This document shows, one piece after another, positions 40,969 to 49,196 of a stretch of 64,000 nucleotides of DNA (position 1 is its first letter; each line of letters opens with the position of its first letter). The notes below the pieces were generated by a model. The model searched no databases. It saw only the letters and a list, made by a program, of their open reading frames with translations, and had not been told where the DNA came from. Origin of the DNA: Thermoplasmata archaeon (GTDB lineage Archaea; Thermoplasmatota; DTKX01; JAHFTX01); the NCBI GenBank assembly GCA_023265395.1, contig JAHFTX010000010.1:1-64000 (forward strand), written 5' to 3'. A program made the position numbers and the translations under genes.

Positions 40969-42288
40969 TCAGATCGAAGGGCGCCCCGGACCCCCTTGCC
41001 GCGGTATTGCCTCTACGGAGATTACAGAACCCGCTGCCAATGTTCCAGATTTTGTGCGCAGCGCGAACCTGCTCAGCCGCGGAACGTGTTCGCTGGGCTC
41101 GACGACGATCGGCTTGATTGCGACGAGCGTGACGACGCCGACCTCTCCAGGGTGCAGTCTCGACAGTGGAACCGAGGCCGTGTCCTCGTCGAGCATTGAT
41201 CCCATGCGGGGATCGAAACGCTGATGGACCGCCTCAAGACGGACGGGTGTGTCAGCGGTGTGGGCGTGGAGGTGGTAAGTCATCCCTCGCAGGATCGTCG
41301 TGCCCCTGGGCAGGACCGACAGACGGACCCGCATCTTGGCAGCGACCGGTGGGGGATTGCTTGGCTCACTTAGGACTTCCCCGCGTTCGAGCTCCTTGCG
41401 GCCGAGGTCCTTGAGGGCGATTCCCACATGGTCCCCAGCGAAGGCTGCGGGGCGCTTGCGGCCGTCGACGTGGACCGACGCGACCTTCCAGCCCTTGCCC
41501 AGGGGGACCGCCCACACCTGGTCGCCGACAGAGATCCTGCCACTGACGATTCGGCCTGTGACCACCGTACCTGCCCCTCGCACCGAGGTGACGGTGCCGA
41601 TTGGTAACCGGAATGGGCCCGAGGTGGGTTCCTGTCGACCGTGCAGGGAGTCGAGGACCTCCTCGAGGGATGGGCCCGAGTACCAAGGGGGCCTGGCACT
41701 CTCCGAGCGCAAGTTCGTCCCCGCCCAGGCACTCACAGGGAGGATTCGCACCGATTCGAATCCAAGAGGATCGATGACCTCACGGACCTCCTCGACGCGC
41801 TGGCGCAGGATGGCCGGGGCATCGTTCCGTTCATCGAGACGATCGAGCTTGTTGAGGGCGACGACAATCTGGCGGATCCCGAGAATCGAGACGAGGACCG
41901 CATGCTCCGACGTCTGGGGCATCACGCCCTCGGCCACATCGATGACGAGGAGGGCGGCATCAGCCTCCGAAGCCCCCGTGATCATGTTGCGGACGAAGTC
42001 ACGATGCCCAGGCGCGTCGATGACGAGGACCTCCTTGCGCCGAGTCGAGAACCGTTGGTAGTTCGCCTCGATGGTCAGGCCACGTCTGCGCGCTTCGGGG
42101 CTGCTGTCGAGGAGCCATGCGTACTTGAAGGACTCCTTGCCAAACTGAGCGGCCTCCCGTTCGTTGTGAGCGACCTGTTCGGTGCCGAACACCCCCAGTT
42201 CGACGAGCAGTCGACCCAGGAGCGTCGACTTGCCGTGATCGACGTGGCCGACGACGACCACGGCGACTTGCTCACGAGCAACAGACAT
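40969..42288 (-). CDS. EF-1A-like translational GTPase paralogue
   Basis: 439 residues from ATG 42288 (TTG 42348 would add 20). All GTPase motifs are present: GHVDHGKST (G1), RRRGLTIE (switch I, normally ERERGITI), DAPGHRDF (G3), NKLD (G4) and SAW (G5). Domain II ([20 protein letters not shown]) and a beta-barrel domain III ending with a [19 protein letters not shown]-like strand follow. It has the EF-1A/Hbs1/CysN architecture, yet departs from canonical archaeal EF-1A at several conserved positions. I read it as a paralogue, perhaps for special tRNA delivery or ribosome rescue, rather than the main elongation factor. It is transcribed divergently from the C39/RimK/GCS2 operon; the promoter lies in the ~146 nt between. 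Confidence 0.8.
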   Translation of the reverse strand: MSVAREQVAVVVVGHVDHGKSTLLGRLLVELGVFGTEQVAHNEREAAQFGKESFKYAWLLDSSPEARRRGLTIEANYQRFSTRRKEVLVIDAPGHRDFVRNMITGASEADAALLVIDVAEGVMPQTSEHAVLVSILGIRQIVVALNKLDRLDERNDAPAILRQRVEEVREVIDPLGFESVRILPVSAWAGTNLRSESARPPWYSGPSLEEVLDSLHGRQEPTSGPFRLPIGTVTSVRGAGTVVTGRIVSGRISVGDQVWAVPLGKGWKVASVHVDGRKRPAAFAGDHVGIALKDLGRKELERGEVLSEPSNPPPVAAKMRVRLSVLPRGTTILRGMTYHLHAHTADTPVRLEAVHQRFDPRMGSMLDEDTASVPLSRLHPGEVGVVTLVAIKPIVVEPSEHVPRLSRFALRTKSGTLAAGSVISVEAIPRQGGPGRPSI

Positions 42289-42434
42289 GGACGACGGTAT
42301 CCCTGCGGATGCTTGAGGTCTCTGGGAAACCTCCTGGCCCTTGGGCAATCCGGGGCGCTCGACCCACTGGTATTGCCGAGGGGGAAAAACTCCATATCCC
42401 CCATTCGGTCACTGGCGCCCATCGCCGGGTGCCT

Positions 42435-43142
42435 ATGGAACATCGTCTATGGCTGGAGATGTTGCCCCAGCCAGACCTGGCGACGTGTGGGCCGACCTGC
42501 CTGCACGCAGTCTATCGGTTCCATGGGGACGAAATCGACCTACCCACCCTCATCGATGAGGTGCCAAACGTCCCCACGGGTGGGACCCTGGCGGTCTTCT
42601 TGGCCATCCATGCCCTTCGTCGCGGCTATCGGGCGAAGATCTACACCTACAACCTGCAGTTGTTCGATCCGACCTGGTTTCGGATTCCAAAGGCGGACCT
42701 GAGGGAGTGCTTGCAGCGCCAGCTGCAAGTCAAGCAGGGGATGCACCTGGAGGTGGCGTCCCATGCCTACCTGGAATACCTCACGCTTGGTGGTGAGGTG
42801 CTCTACGAAGAACTCAGTCCCCGCTTGCTCCTGCGCCACTTGGCCAGCGAGCACCCCATCTTGACGGGCTTGAGCGCGACCTATCTCTACGACTCGGCGC
42901 GCGAGCGCGATGACCATGACGATGACATCGGCGGAAGCCCGATGGGCCATTTCGTCGTCATCCATGGCTACGACGCGGCCACCAACCTCGTGCGACTGGC
43001 CGATCCGTTGGGGGACAACCCCCCGTACCGACGGCGCTACTACGAGGTGGATATCCAGCGGGTACTCGGATCGGTCTTGCTGGGGATCCTCACTTACGAT
43101 GCAAACCTCCTGGTGATCGAGCCGCCGAGAAAGGAGGGGTGA
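42435..43142 (+). CDS. C39-like cysteine peptidase of an amidoligase cluster
   Basis: 235 residues. The N-terminus MLPQPDLATCGPTCLHAVY is the papain-like C39 active-site pattern: an oxyanion Gln (about 12) and catalytic Cys18. The His lies in MGHFVVIHGYD and is followed by an Asp in RLADPLGDNP. It resembles the C39-like peptidases (DUF3335-type) encoded next to RimK-like ligases in bacteria rather than the ABC-fused bacteriocin peptidases. No signal peptide is present, so it should act in the cytosol, cutting or trimming a peptide made or modified by the next two enzymes. ATG 42435 begins just before the domain; the frame is open to 42309 but that part overlaps the divergent GTPase gene. Its TGA overlaps the ATG of the RimK-like gene (TGATG). 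Confidence 0.8.
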   Translation: MEHRLWLEMLPQPDLATCGPTCLHAVYRFHGDEIDLPTLIDEVPNVPTGGTLAVFLAIHALRRGYRAKIYTYNLQLFDPTWFRIPKADLRECLQRQLQVKQGMHLEVASHAYLEYLTLGGEVLYEELSPRLLLRHLASEHPILTGLSATYLYDSARERDDHDDDIGGSPMGHFVVIHGYDAATNLVRLADPLGDNPPYRRRYYEVDIQRVLGSVLLGILTYDANLLVIEPPRKEG

Positions 43143-44614
43143 TGCTGCTCCCCTTGATCATCATCGAGAACCCCAGGTCCTGGAACCTCGAGCTCCCGGG
43201 AGTCAATGTGGTCGGCGCACGGGAGTACCTTACCAATCCCCACTTTCACGGCTTGCGCCAGGCCAAGGTGTTCAACCTCTGCCGGACTTACCGGCACCAG
43301 ACTCTCGGCTACTATGTCTCGCTGCTGGCCGGGGCCCGAGGCCATCGCCCCTTGCCGTCAGTGGCGACCATCCAAGACCTGCGTCAAGCGCCGCTGCTGC
43401 GGATCCTCTCCGAGGAGTTCGACGACCTCGTCCAGCGGGCACTGCGTGACTTGCGTTCGGAAGCCTTCGAGCTGAGCATCTACTTCGGCCATAACACCGC
43501 CAAGCGCTACGACCGGATTGCCAAGGCCCTGTTCAACCAATTCCCCGCACCGCTCCTGCGGGCAGCCTTCGTGCGGCAGGATGAGCGTTGGGAGCTCCAG
43601 TCGGTTCGGCCAATCGCTTCCGGGGAGATTCCCCCCCACCACCGCGAGTTCGTCGCGGAGATGGCGCAACGGTATTTCGAACGCCCGATTACCGTCGAGG
43701 ACACCTCGCAGCGGTATCGCTACGACTTGGCGATCCTCTTTGACCCCCAGGAGCTCTACAAGCCGTCCACCCGGCTGGCAATCGAGCGGTTCTCCAAGGC
43801 GGCGCGGACCCTCGGGATCGCCCCCTCAATCATCGACAAGGACGATTACGGCCGAATCGCCGAGTACGATGCGCTTTTCATCCGGATGACGACCGCCGTC
43901 AACCACTTCACCTATCGCTTTTCTCGCCGCGCGGCCGCGGAGGGGCTCGTGGTGATTGATGACCCCGAGTCTATCCTCAAGTGTGGCAACAAGGTCTTCT
44001 TGGCAGAGCTCTTCGCCCGGAACAAGATACCGTGTCCCAAGACGCTCGTGGTGCACCGCGACAGCGTGGACGAAGTCGAGCGTGAGATCGGTTTCCCTTG
44101 CGTGGTGAAGCAACCCGACAGCGCCTTCTCCCGCGGGGTGGCAAAGGCCACCGAGCCCCAGGAGCTGCGCCGGCAGCTTAGCGCCGTGCTGGAGACCTCC
44201 GAGCTCGCCATCGTCCAAGAGTACATCTCTTCGCCCTTCGATTGGCGGATCGGGGTGCTCGGGGGCAAGGCGTTGTACAGCTGCAAGTACCATATGGCAA
44301 AAGGGGATTGGCGGATCATGACGACCAGCCCGACCGGCCGGACACGCTACGGCAAGGTCGAGTCGGTACCTCTGGCTGAGGCCCCCGAGGGCGCGATCCA
44401 GGTGGGGGTCCGAGCAGCAAGCCTGATCGGCGATGGTCTCTACGGCGTCGATATCAAGCAGATCGGGAAGCGGTTCCTGGTCATGGAGGTCAATGACAAC
44501 CCGACGATCGAGGATGGACTCGAAGATGCGGAGCTCAAGGAGGGTCTCTATCTGGCCGTGATGCAACACTTCCTCGAGGCGCTCGAGGAGCGTGGCCGGA
44601 GGCAGGATCGGTGA
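43142..44614 (+). CDS. RimK-like ATP-grasp ligase with RLAN-type N-terminal domain
   Basis: 490 residues. The first ~200 match the RLAN domain that precedes a subset of RimK-like ligases. The C-terminal ATP-grasp fold (about 280-485) shows GNKVFLAELFARNKIPCPKT, FPCVVKQPDSAFSRGV, the substrate/Mg region DWRIGVLGGKALY, and GVDIKQIGKRFLVMEVNDNP, where the final E and N bind Mg-ATP. RimK-type enzymes join an amino acid, often glutamate, to a peptide or protein carboxyl through an acyl phosphate. The ribosome site AAAGGAGGGG lies inside the end of the peptidase gene, the start overlaps its stop by one base, and the 3' end overlaps the GCS2 gene by 4 nt. These overlaps indicate one coupled operon. 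Confidence 0.88.
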   Translation: MLLPLIIIENPRSWNLELPGVNVVGAREYLTNPHFHGLRQAKVFNLCRTYRHQTLGYYVSLLAGARGHRPLPSVATIQDLRQAPLLRILSEEFDDLVQRALRDLRSEAFELSIYFGHNTAKRYDRIAKALFNQFPAPLLRAAFVRQDERWELQSVRPIASGEIPPHHREFVAEMAQRYFERPITVEDTSQRYRYDLAILFDPQELYKPSTRLAIERFSKAARTLGIAPSIIDKDDYGRIAEYDALFIRMTTAVNHFTYRFSRRAAAEGLVVIDDPESILKCGNKVFLAELFARNKIPCPKTLVVHRDSVDEVEREIGFPCVVKQPDSAFSRGVAKATEPQELRRQLSAVLETSELAIVQEYISSPFDWRIGVLGGKALYSCKYHMAKGDWRIMTTSPTGRTRYGKVESVPLAEAPEGAIQVGVRAASLIGDGLYGVDIKQIGKRFLVMEVNDNPTIEDGLEDAELKEGLYLAVMQHFLEALEERGRRQDR

Positions 44615-45861
44615 GCGAGGACATCACCGGCCTCGGCTTGTTCGAGGGCTTTGGCGTGGAGATGGAGTACATGATCGTCGACTCCGAGAGCCTGGCCGTC
44701 CGTCCAATCGCCGATGAACTCCTCCGTGACCTCAGCGGGGAGCACGTCAGCGATGTCGAACTGGGGCCCATCGCCCTCTCCAACGAGCTGGTCTTGCACG
44801 TTGTCGAGCTCAAGACCAATGGCCCGGTCGGATCCTTGGCGGACCTCGCCTCACCATTCAATGCGGCGGTGCGGACCGTCAACGAGACCCTTGCCCCCCA
44901 CCATGCCCGATTGATGCCCTCGGCGATGCACCCGACGATGGACCCCCACAAGGAGATGCGTATCTGGCCCCACGACTCTGGGCCGATCTACGCTTGCTTC
45001 GACCGCATCTTCGACTGCCACGGGCACGGGTGGGCGAACCTGCAGTCGACCCATCTCAACCTCCCCTTTTCCGGTGACGATCAGTTTGGGCGCCTCCATG
45101 CTGCGATCCGAGTTCTGCTGCCCCTGCTGCCGGCGCTCGCCGCCAGTTCTCCGCTCTGCGACTCGCGGCTGACGGGTCTAGCCGACACCCGCCTGGCGGT
45201 CTATCGGTCGAACGCTGCCAACGTCCCCAGCGTCAGCGGCCTGGTCATTCCTGAGCGCGTTTTCACCCGGGCTGATTACGAACAGCACCTCCTGGGGAGA
45301 ATCTACCGCGACCTCTCTCCCCTCGACCCCGAAGGGATCCTCCAACATGAGTGGGTTAATGCGCGCGGTGCCATCGCCCGGTTCGACCGCGATACTATCG
45401 AGATCCGCGTCCTCGACATCCAGGAATGCCCGGCGGCAGACGTCGCCATCCTCGAGGCGGTAGTGTCCGTACTGCGAGCGCTCGTTGAGGGTCGGATGGG
45501 GGATCTGCAGCTGCTGCGCGGCTGGGATGAGCGCGCCTTGCTCCCCATCCTCGAGCAGACCATCCAATTGGGTGAGGGCGCCCAGATCCATCAGCAGGAC
45601 TACTTGCGCGACCTCGGCCTGTCGCCTCCGATCGACCCCACCGCGGGGAAGGTGTGGGAGCTCCTGCTTTCCCGAGCCAGCCATAGGCCAGGCTCGGAGC
45701 AGACCGGGCACGCACTCCAGAACATCCTCCGGCACGGGACGCTTGCCACAAGGATCAGACGGGCCGTCGGTCCCGACCCCACGCCGTCACGTATCCTGGG
45801 TGTCTATCGCACCTTGGCGGATTGCCTTCGAACGGGGACAGCCTTCACGATTGAGGGCTAA
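44611..45861 (+). CDS. GCS2-family (glutamate-cysteine ligase-like) carboxylate-amine ligase
   Basis: 416 residues. The N-terminal FEGFGVEMEYMIVD is the typical start of the glutamate-cysteine ligase 2 / COG2170 family. Catalytic-site sequence includes HPTMDPHKEMRIW, STHLNLPF and the C-terminal IARFDRDTIEIRVLDIQECP metal-binding strand. Family members form an amide between a glutamate gamma-carboxyl and an amine. The precise substrates here are unknown. GTG 44611 overlaps the TGA of the RimK-like gene, so translation is coupled. This is the third gene of the C39/RimK/GCS2 operon. Its 3' end overlaps the convergent SDR gene by 17 bp. Confidence 0.85.
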   Translation: MSEDITGLGLFEGFGVEMEYMIVDSESLAVRPIADELLRDLSGEHVSDVELGPIALSNELVLHVVELKTNGPVGSLADLASPFNAAVRTVNETLAPHHARLMPSAMHPTMDPHKEMRIWPHDSGPIYACFDRIFDCHGHGWANLQSTHLNLPFSGDDQFGRLHAAIRVLLPLLPALAASSPLCDSRLTGLADTRLAVYRSNAANVPSVSGLVIPERVFTRADYEQHLLGRIYRDLSPLDPEGILQHEWVNARGAIARFDRDTIEIRVLDIQECPAADVAILEAVVSVLRALVEGRMGDLQLLRGWDERALLPILEQTIQLGEGAQIHQQDYLRDLGLSPPIDPTAGKVWELLLSRASHRPGSEQTGHALQNILRHGTLATRIRRAVGPDPTPSRILGVYRTLADCLRTGTAFTIEG

Positions 45862-46684
45862 CCCCTGAGGCACGTGCCCGGATGGCAAGCTGCCGGCCCA
45901 TCCACCAGCGTACCATCGATCGCGGGACCAACCTACTGAGGACCAACATTGCCTTGATTCGCAGGCTCGGAACGATAACGACCTGACCCGCCCGCGCGCG
46001 GGCATACCCAATCGCCACGAGCCGACCCGGTGGGAGCGCATGCCGATCGAAGGTGGGCGTGCCTTCAATTCCTGCCCGAGCCCCAAAGCCGGTCGTGCTC
46101 GGCCCCGGGCAGAACGCGCAGACGCGCACCCCACTGCCTCGGAGCTCCTCGGACAGCGCCTCGCTGAAAGAGAGGACGAAGGCCTTGGTTGCATAGTAGG
46201 TGGCCATCAATGGCCCGGGCGAGAATGCCGCCGCAGAGGCGACGTTGAGGATCAGCCCCTCTCTTGCTGCAACCATCTGCGGGAGCACCGCGTGGGTCAG
46301 CATCGCCAAGGCCTCTGCATTGACCGCGATCATCTGCCCCGGGGGCTCGAGGCGCTGGAATGCCCCCAGAGCACCAAAGCCTGCGTTATTGACCAGCACC
46401 CGCACCGGCTGCCGAACGTTCTGGATGCAACAAACCACCTTCTGGACCCCTGCGCCCTCACTTAGGTCTGCCACGAGGATAGAACACCGCCGACCGCTCG
46501 ACTGCTCGGTCTCTTGGGCTTGCCGGCGGAGCGCCTCCTCGTCGCGGGCGATGAGCAGCAAATCAAACCCATCCTCCGCGAGCAGGCGAACGAATTCCTT
46601 TCCAAAGCCCCCCGTCGACCCGGTCACAATCGCCAAGGGGGCCGAATCGGAAGGGGAGTTCCCGCTCAACGTCATCTCTCTCAC
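45845..46684 (-). CDS. Short-chain dehydrogenase/reductase
   Basis: 279 residues, a classical SDR. The NAD(P)-binding TGSTGGFGKEF lies near 20-30, VNNAGFG (NNAG) near 95, and the catalytic Ser-Tyr-Lys set appears as NVASAAAFS and YYATKAF. Residues CPGPSTTGF follow, as expected after the active site. The C-terminal part has a hydrophobic stretch (IKAMLVLSRLV) and a basic end, as in membrane-associated lipid or steroid-type SDRs. The substrate is not identifiable. Its 3' end overlaps the convergent GCS2 gene by 17 bp, so it is a separate transcription unit. Confidence 0.9.
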   Translation of the reverse strand: MREMTLSGNSPSDSAPLAIVTGSTGGFGKEFVRLLAEDGFDLLLIARDEEALRRQAQETEQSSGRRCSILVADLSEGAGVQKVVCCIQNVRQPVRVLVNNAGFGALGAFQRLEPPGQMIAVNAEALAMLTHAVLPQMVAAREGLILNVASAAAFSPGPLMATYYATKAFVLSFSEALSEELRGSGVRVCAFCPGPSTTGFGARAGIEGTPTFDRHALPPGRLVAIGYARARAGQVVIVPSLRIKAMLVLSRLVPRSMVRWWMGRQLAIRARASGVSPQS

Positions 46685-46866
46685 GGATGGTCACCCTCCG
46701 GGGGATGCTTGAGGACTGTGGCACTCGCAGGATCGCCAGCAGCCTTGGGCGGAAAGAGGGCCACGGCGAGGAATAGGGGACAGGATGGAATAGCCCTCTC
46801 GCCCGTCTGTCTCTGAAGAGAGGGCACGAAGGCAGCTTTATGCCGCCAAGAGCGAACCTCTGACCC

Positions 46867-47499
46867 ATGGTCGGACCCGCCCACAGAGACCCCCCAGGCG
46901 CATTCCTGGGCCCCCTCCCTGGACGGGGGGCAGAGATCCTCGCCGAATTGGGCAAGGATACGCAGGCTGTGATCTCCTTTGCGGGTTTGCGCCGACGACT
47001 CTCCGTCCACCAACAATCCCTCACCCGCACCCTGCGGCGGCTGATGGCCGACGGGTTGGTCGCCAAGGATTCCAAGGGTTACCGCCTCACGTCGGCAGGC
47101 TCGGAACTGGTCCAGGTGCGCGCTACCGAAGACGGATCAGGAGAGGTCATCACCCTCATCGAGGCGCTGCTGCCTGCCCGACTCGCTCCGATAGACGTTA
47201 CGGCCCGGTTGGCACGCAGATGGTTCCATCACCTGCGCTGGTATGGCCAGCGGCAAGGGGCCTACGAGGATGTGCTGACGTGGATCGGGGAGGGAGGACG
47301 AATCGTAGTCCGGCTACGTCTGCGTGGACGAAGGATGACCCTGGAGGCCGAGGCGCCTCCTGCAGAGCAAGATCGATGCTTCCAAGCCGTCCGAGCCATC
47401 CTCGTCGCATTGGCGGATCTGTACGGCATCCCGCCAGCCCCAGTCGATGACAACGGGGATCTGCAGTCGGGAGCCCGGCAGTCGGGCCTGGCCGGATAG
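46867..47499 (+). CDS. Winged-helix DNA-binding regulator with unknown C-terminal domain
   Basis: 210 residues. The N-terminal ~80 contain a helix-turn-helix with recognition helix SVHQQSLTRTLRRLMADGLV and wing KDSKGYRLTSAGSEL, of MarR/ArsR-like type. The remaining ~130 (RWFHHLRWYGQRQG, IVVRLRLRGRRMTLEAEAP) are not recognised and may bind an effector or mediate oligomerisation. A TATA-like GCTTTATGC near 46834 lies about 30 nt before the ATG, so the mRNA may be leaderless. It is divergent from the SDR gene, a possible target. Confidence 0.72.
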   Translation: MVGPAHRDPPGAFLGPLPGRGAEILAELGKDTQAVISFAGLRRRLSVHQQSLTRTLRRLMADGLVAKDSKGYRLTSAGSELVQVRATEDGSGEVITLIEALLPARLAPIDVTARLARRWFHHLRWYGQRQGAYEDVLTWIGEGGRIVVRLRLRGRRMTLEAEAPPAEQDRCFQAVRAILVALADLYGIPPAPVDDNGDLQSGARQSGLAG

Positions 47500-47607
47500 A
47501 CTCATCGGCCGTGACTGCCCATCGGGGCGACCTGGTCACGCTGGTGTCCGTCACCAAGCACCAGCATGCGCATCCCTCTTCGGCGGCCAGGCCGCAGGAT
47601 CGACGCG

Positions 47608-47763
47608 ATGCACGGGAGCAACGGATGTGGACCCAACGTCTGGGTCAATCGAAGGTACTACAGCAAGAAGGAGCGCAAGGCATGGCTCGAGGCCTATGCC
47701 TTGGAACTCGAGCAAGAACTCAGTGGCGTCCGGGAGCGAATCACCGATCTGGAGGAGGCATGA
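47608..47763 (+). CDS. Small coiled-coil protein, DUF5320-like
   Basis: 51 residues: a short Gly/Cys-containing start (HGSNGCGPNVW), then a helix YSKKERKAWLEAYALELEQ followed by GVRERITDLEEA. This matches the C-terminal coiled coil of small archaeal DUF5320-type proteins. Their role is unknown; the coiled coil suggests oligomerisation. ATG 47566 is an upstream alternative. Confidence is limited by the small size. Confidence 0.5.
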   Translation: MHGSNGCGPNVWVNRRYYSKKERKAWLEAYALELEQELSGVRERITDLEEA

Positions 47764-47943
47764 AGGTCACTCCACAACCGGATGCCCAGCACCCCCTACC
47801 GTACAGCCCTCGGCCGCCTGGTCCACCGCCGCCCCCCGGCCCCAGGCCATCTGACCATGCCCGATAGGGCCGCGGCTGACGGCGCTCTGCCCTGCTCGCC
47901 CCAGCAGCGGTAGGGTTTTGGGCCTGCAGAGCGTTCCTGCGCC

Positions 47944-48240
47944 ATGGCCGAGGACTTCGAGTCGGAGCTTCGACAGAGGGCGGCGTCCCGTGAGCGCTGG
48001 CGCTTGGTCGGATTGTTGTTCGTCGGTGTCGGGATCGGGTTCCTGCTGATTTACGGTCTGCGACTCCTCCGAGGGGTGACCTCTGATTCGATTGGGGGTT
48101 TCCTCGGTGGAGTCATCATCATGGCCGTCGCCATCAAAGCACTGAGCGATCCCCACCTGCTCAAGTCCATTGATGTGGAAGATCATCTGCGAATCCACGA
48201 GGCACTGGAGCGACTCAGTGGGGGAAAAACCGAAGAATAA
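47944..48240 (+). CDS. Small two-helix membrane protein
   Basis: 98 residues. A charged N-terminus (ESELRQRAASRERW) is followed by two hydrophobic helices (LVGLLFVGVGIGFLLIYGL and IGGFLGGVIIMAVAIKAL) and a soluble acidic end. No family recognised. It is followed 59 nt later by the hemerythrin-like gene, which has its own promoter. Confidence 0.6.
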   Translation: MAEDFESELRQRAASRERWRLVGLLFVGVGIGFLLIYGLRLLRGVTSDSIGGFLGGVIIMAVAIKALSDPHLLKSIDVEDHLRIHEALERLSGGKTEE

Positions 48241-48262
48241 TCGGCATCCAATGCCGCAGAGG

Positions 48263-48272
48263 CTTCAAATAG
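48263..48272 (+). promoter_or_regulatory. TATA box of the hemerythrin-like gene
   Basis: CTTCAAATAG is centred 32 nt before the ATG at 48300 and no ribosome site precedes that ATG, so a leaderless mRNA is likely. Confidence 0.5.
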
Positions 48273-48299
48273 GGTTCACCACTTGGACCAGCGATATTC

Positions 48300-48953
48300 A
48301 TGGCTAGTCCACTCGACGGCATTCGATTCATCCACGCAGCAATCATGGTCGAAGCCGCGCATCTCGATGAGCTAGCGGCCGCTGCGCGCACAGAGCAGCA
48401 GGTCATGGAGTTCCACGAGCGATTGAGGTTCTACGAGAACTTGCTCACGATCCACACTAACGGTGAGGAGCACCACGTCTTCCCCCTGCTCGAAGGGAAG
48501 CTCCCCAGGTCCGTCCAGACCTATCTCTTCGACCATCGTGAAGAGGAGGAGATCATCCGTCGCTTGGAACGGCTGGCTACACCCCGCGGCGGCAAGGGAC
48601 CGTCGCAGCCCGACCTTGCCGAGGCCGCCCGGGACCTGCGCACGCATCTGTCCTTGCACGTTCGGAAGGAGAACGAGCTGATCGTCCCCTTGCTAGGAGA
48701 ACTCTTGAGCATCCCCGATCAAAGGACACTTGCAGGGGCCCTCATGGGTGAAGTGCCCAAGGAGATGTACCCTGCCCTCTTGCCATGGTTGCTCCAACGA
48801 CTGACGGAAGAAGAGCGGGTCGGCTATCTCCAGATGGTCAGGGCAGGTGTGCCTCCACAGGTTTTCGCATCGATGGCGCCACTTGTGCGCTCATCGCTCC
48901 CTGCTGACGAGTTGGCGCCCTTGATCGCGGCCATCCCAGAGCTCAGGGGTTAG
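48300..48953 (+). CDS. Hemerythrin-like (HHE) protein
   Basis: 217 residues. A four-helix HHE cation-binding domain (about 1-140) supplies His and Glu ligands in FIHAAIMVEAAHLDEL, IHTNGEEHHVFPLLE, FDHREEEEI and HLSLHVRKENELIVPLL, consistent with a di-iron site. The ~75-residue C-terminal extension is helical (PWLLQRLTEEERVGYLQM) and its role is not clear. Such proteins bind oxygen, nitric oxide or iron, or handle oxidative stress. The stop overlaps the convergent small membrane gene by 4 nt. Confidence 0.8.
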   Translation: MASPLDGIRFIHAAIMVEAAHLDELAAAARTEQQVMEFHERLRFYENLLTIHTNGEEHHVFPLLEGKLPRSVQTYLFDHREEEEIIRRLERLATPRGGKGPSQPDLAEAARDLRTHLSLHVRKENELIVPLLGELLSIPDQRTLAGALMGEVPKEMYPALLPWLLQRLTEEERVGYLQMVRAGVPPQVFASMAPLVRSSLPADELAPLIAAIPELRG

Positions 48954-49171
48954 CCCTCCTCCTGGGGGGGGTCGCACAGCCTGGGGCACCATAGGCCCAC
49001 CAGCAGACCTCCGACGAACATCGCGACGCCAATCCACGTCAAGAGCGAGCGCGCCCACAGTATCGCTGCAGAGAGACCCCCAAGGAGCAGCAAGAAGGCG
49101 AGCAGTTTGCATTGGAAGCACGAGGCCTTGCGCCGATTGGCCGGGTCTGACTTGCCCTGGTCTGAGACCAC
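48950..49171 (-). CDS. Small membrane protein with two hydrophobic helices
   Basis: 73 residues: a polar start with FQCK, then LLAFLLLLGGLSAAILWA and LTWIGVAMFVGGLLVGLW, ending WCPRLCDPPQEEG. No family recognised. It converges with the hemerythrin-like gene with a 4-nt stop overlap and may belong to a minus-strand unit with the genes at 49197-50661. Confidence 0.5.
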   Translation of the reverse strand: MVSDQGKSDPANRRKASCFQCKLLAFLLLLGGLSAAILWARSLLTWIGVAMFVGGLLVGLWCPRLCDPPQEEG

Positions 49172-49196
49172 GGTCAGGGAGCGGCACGCTCAGGCA

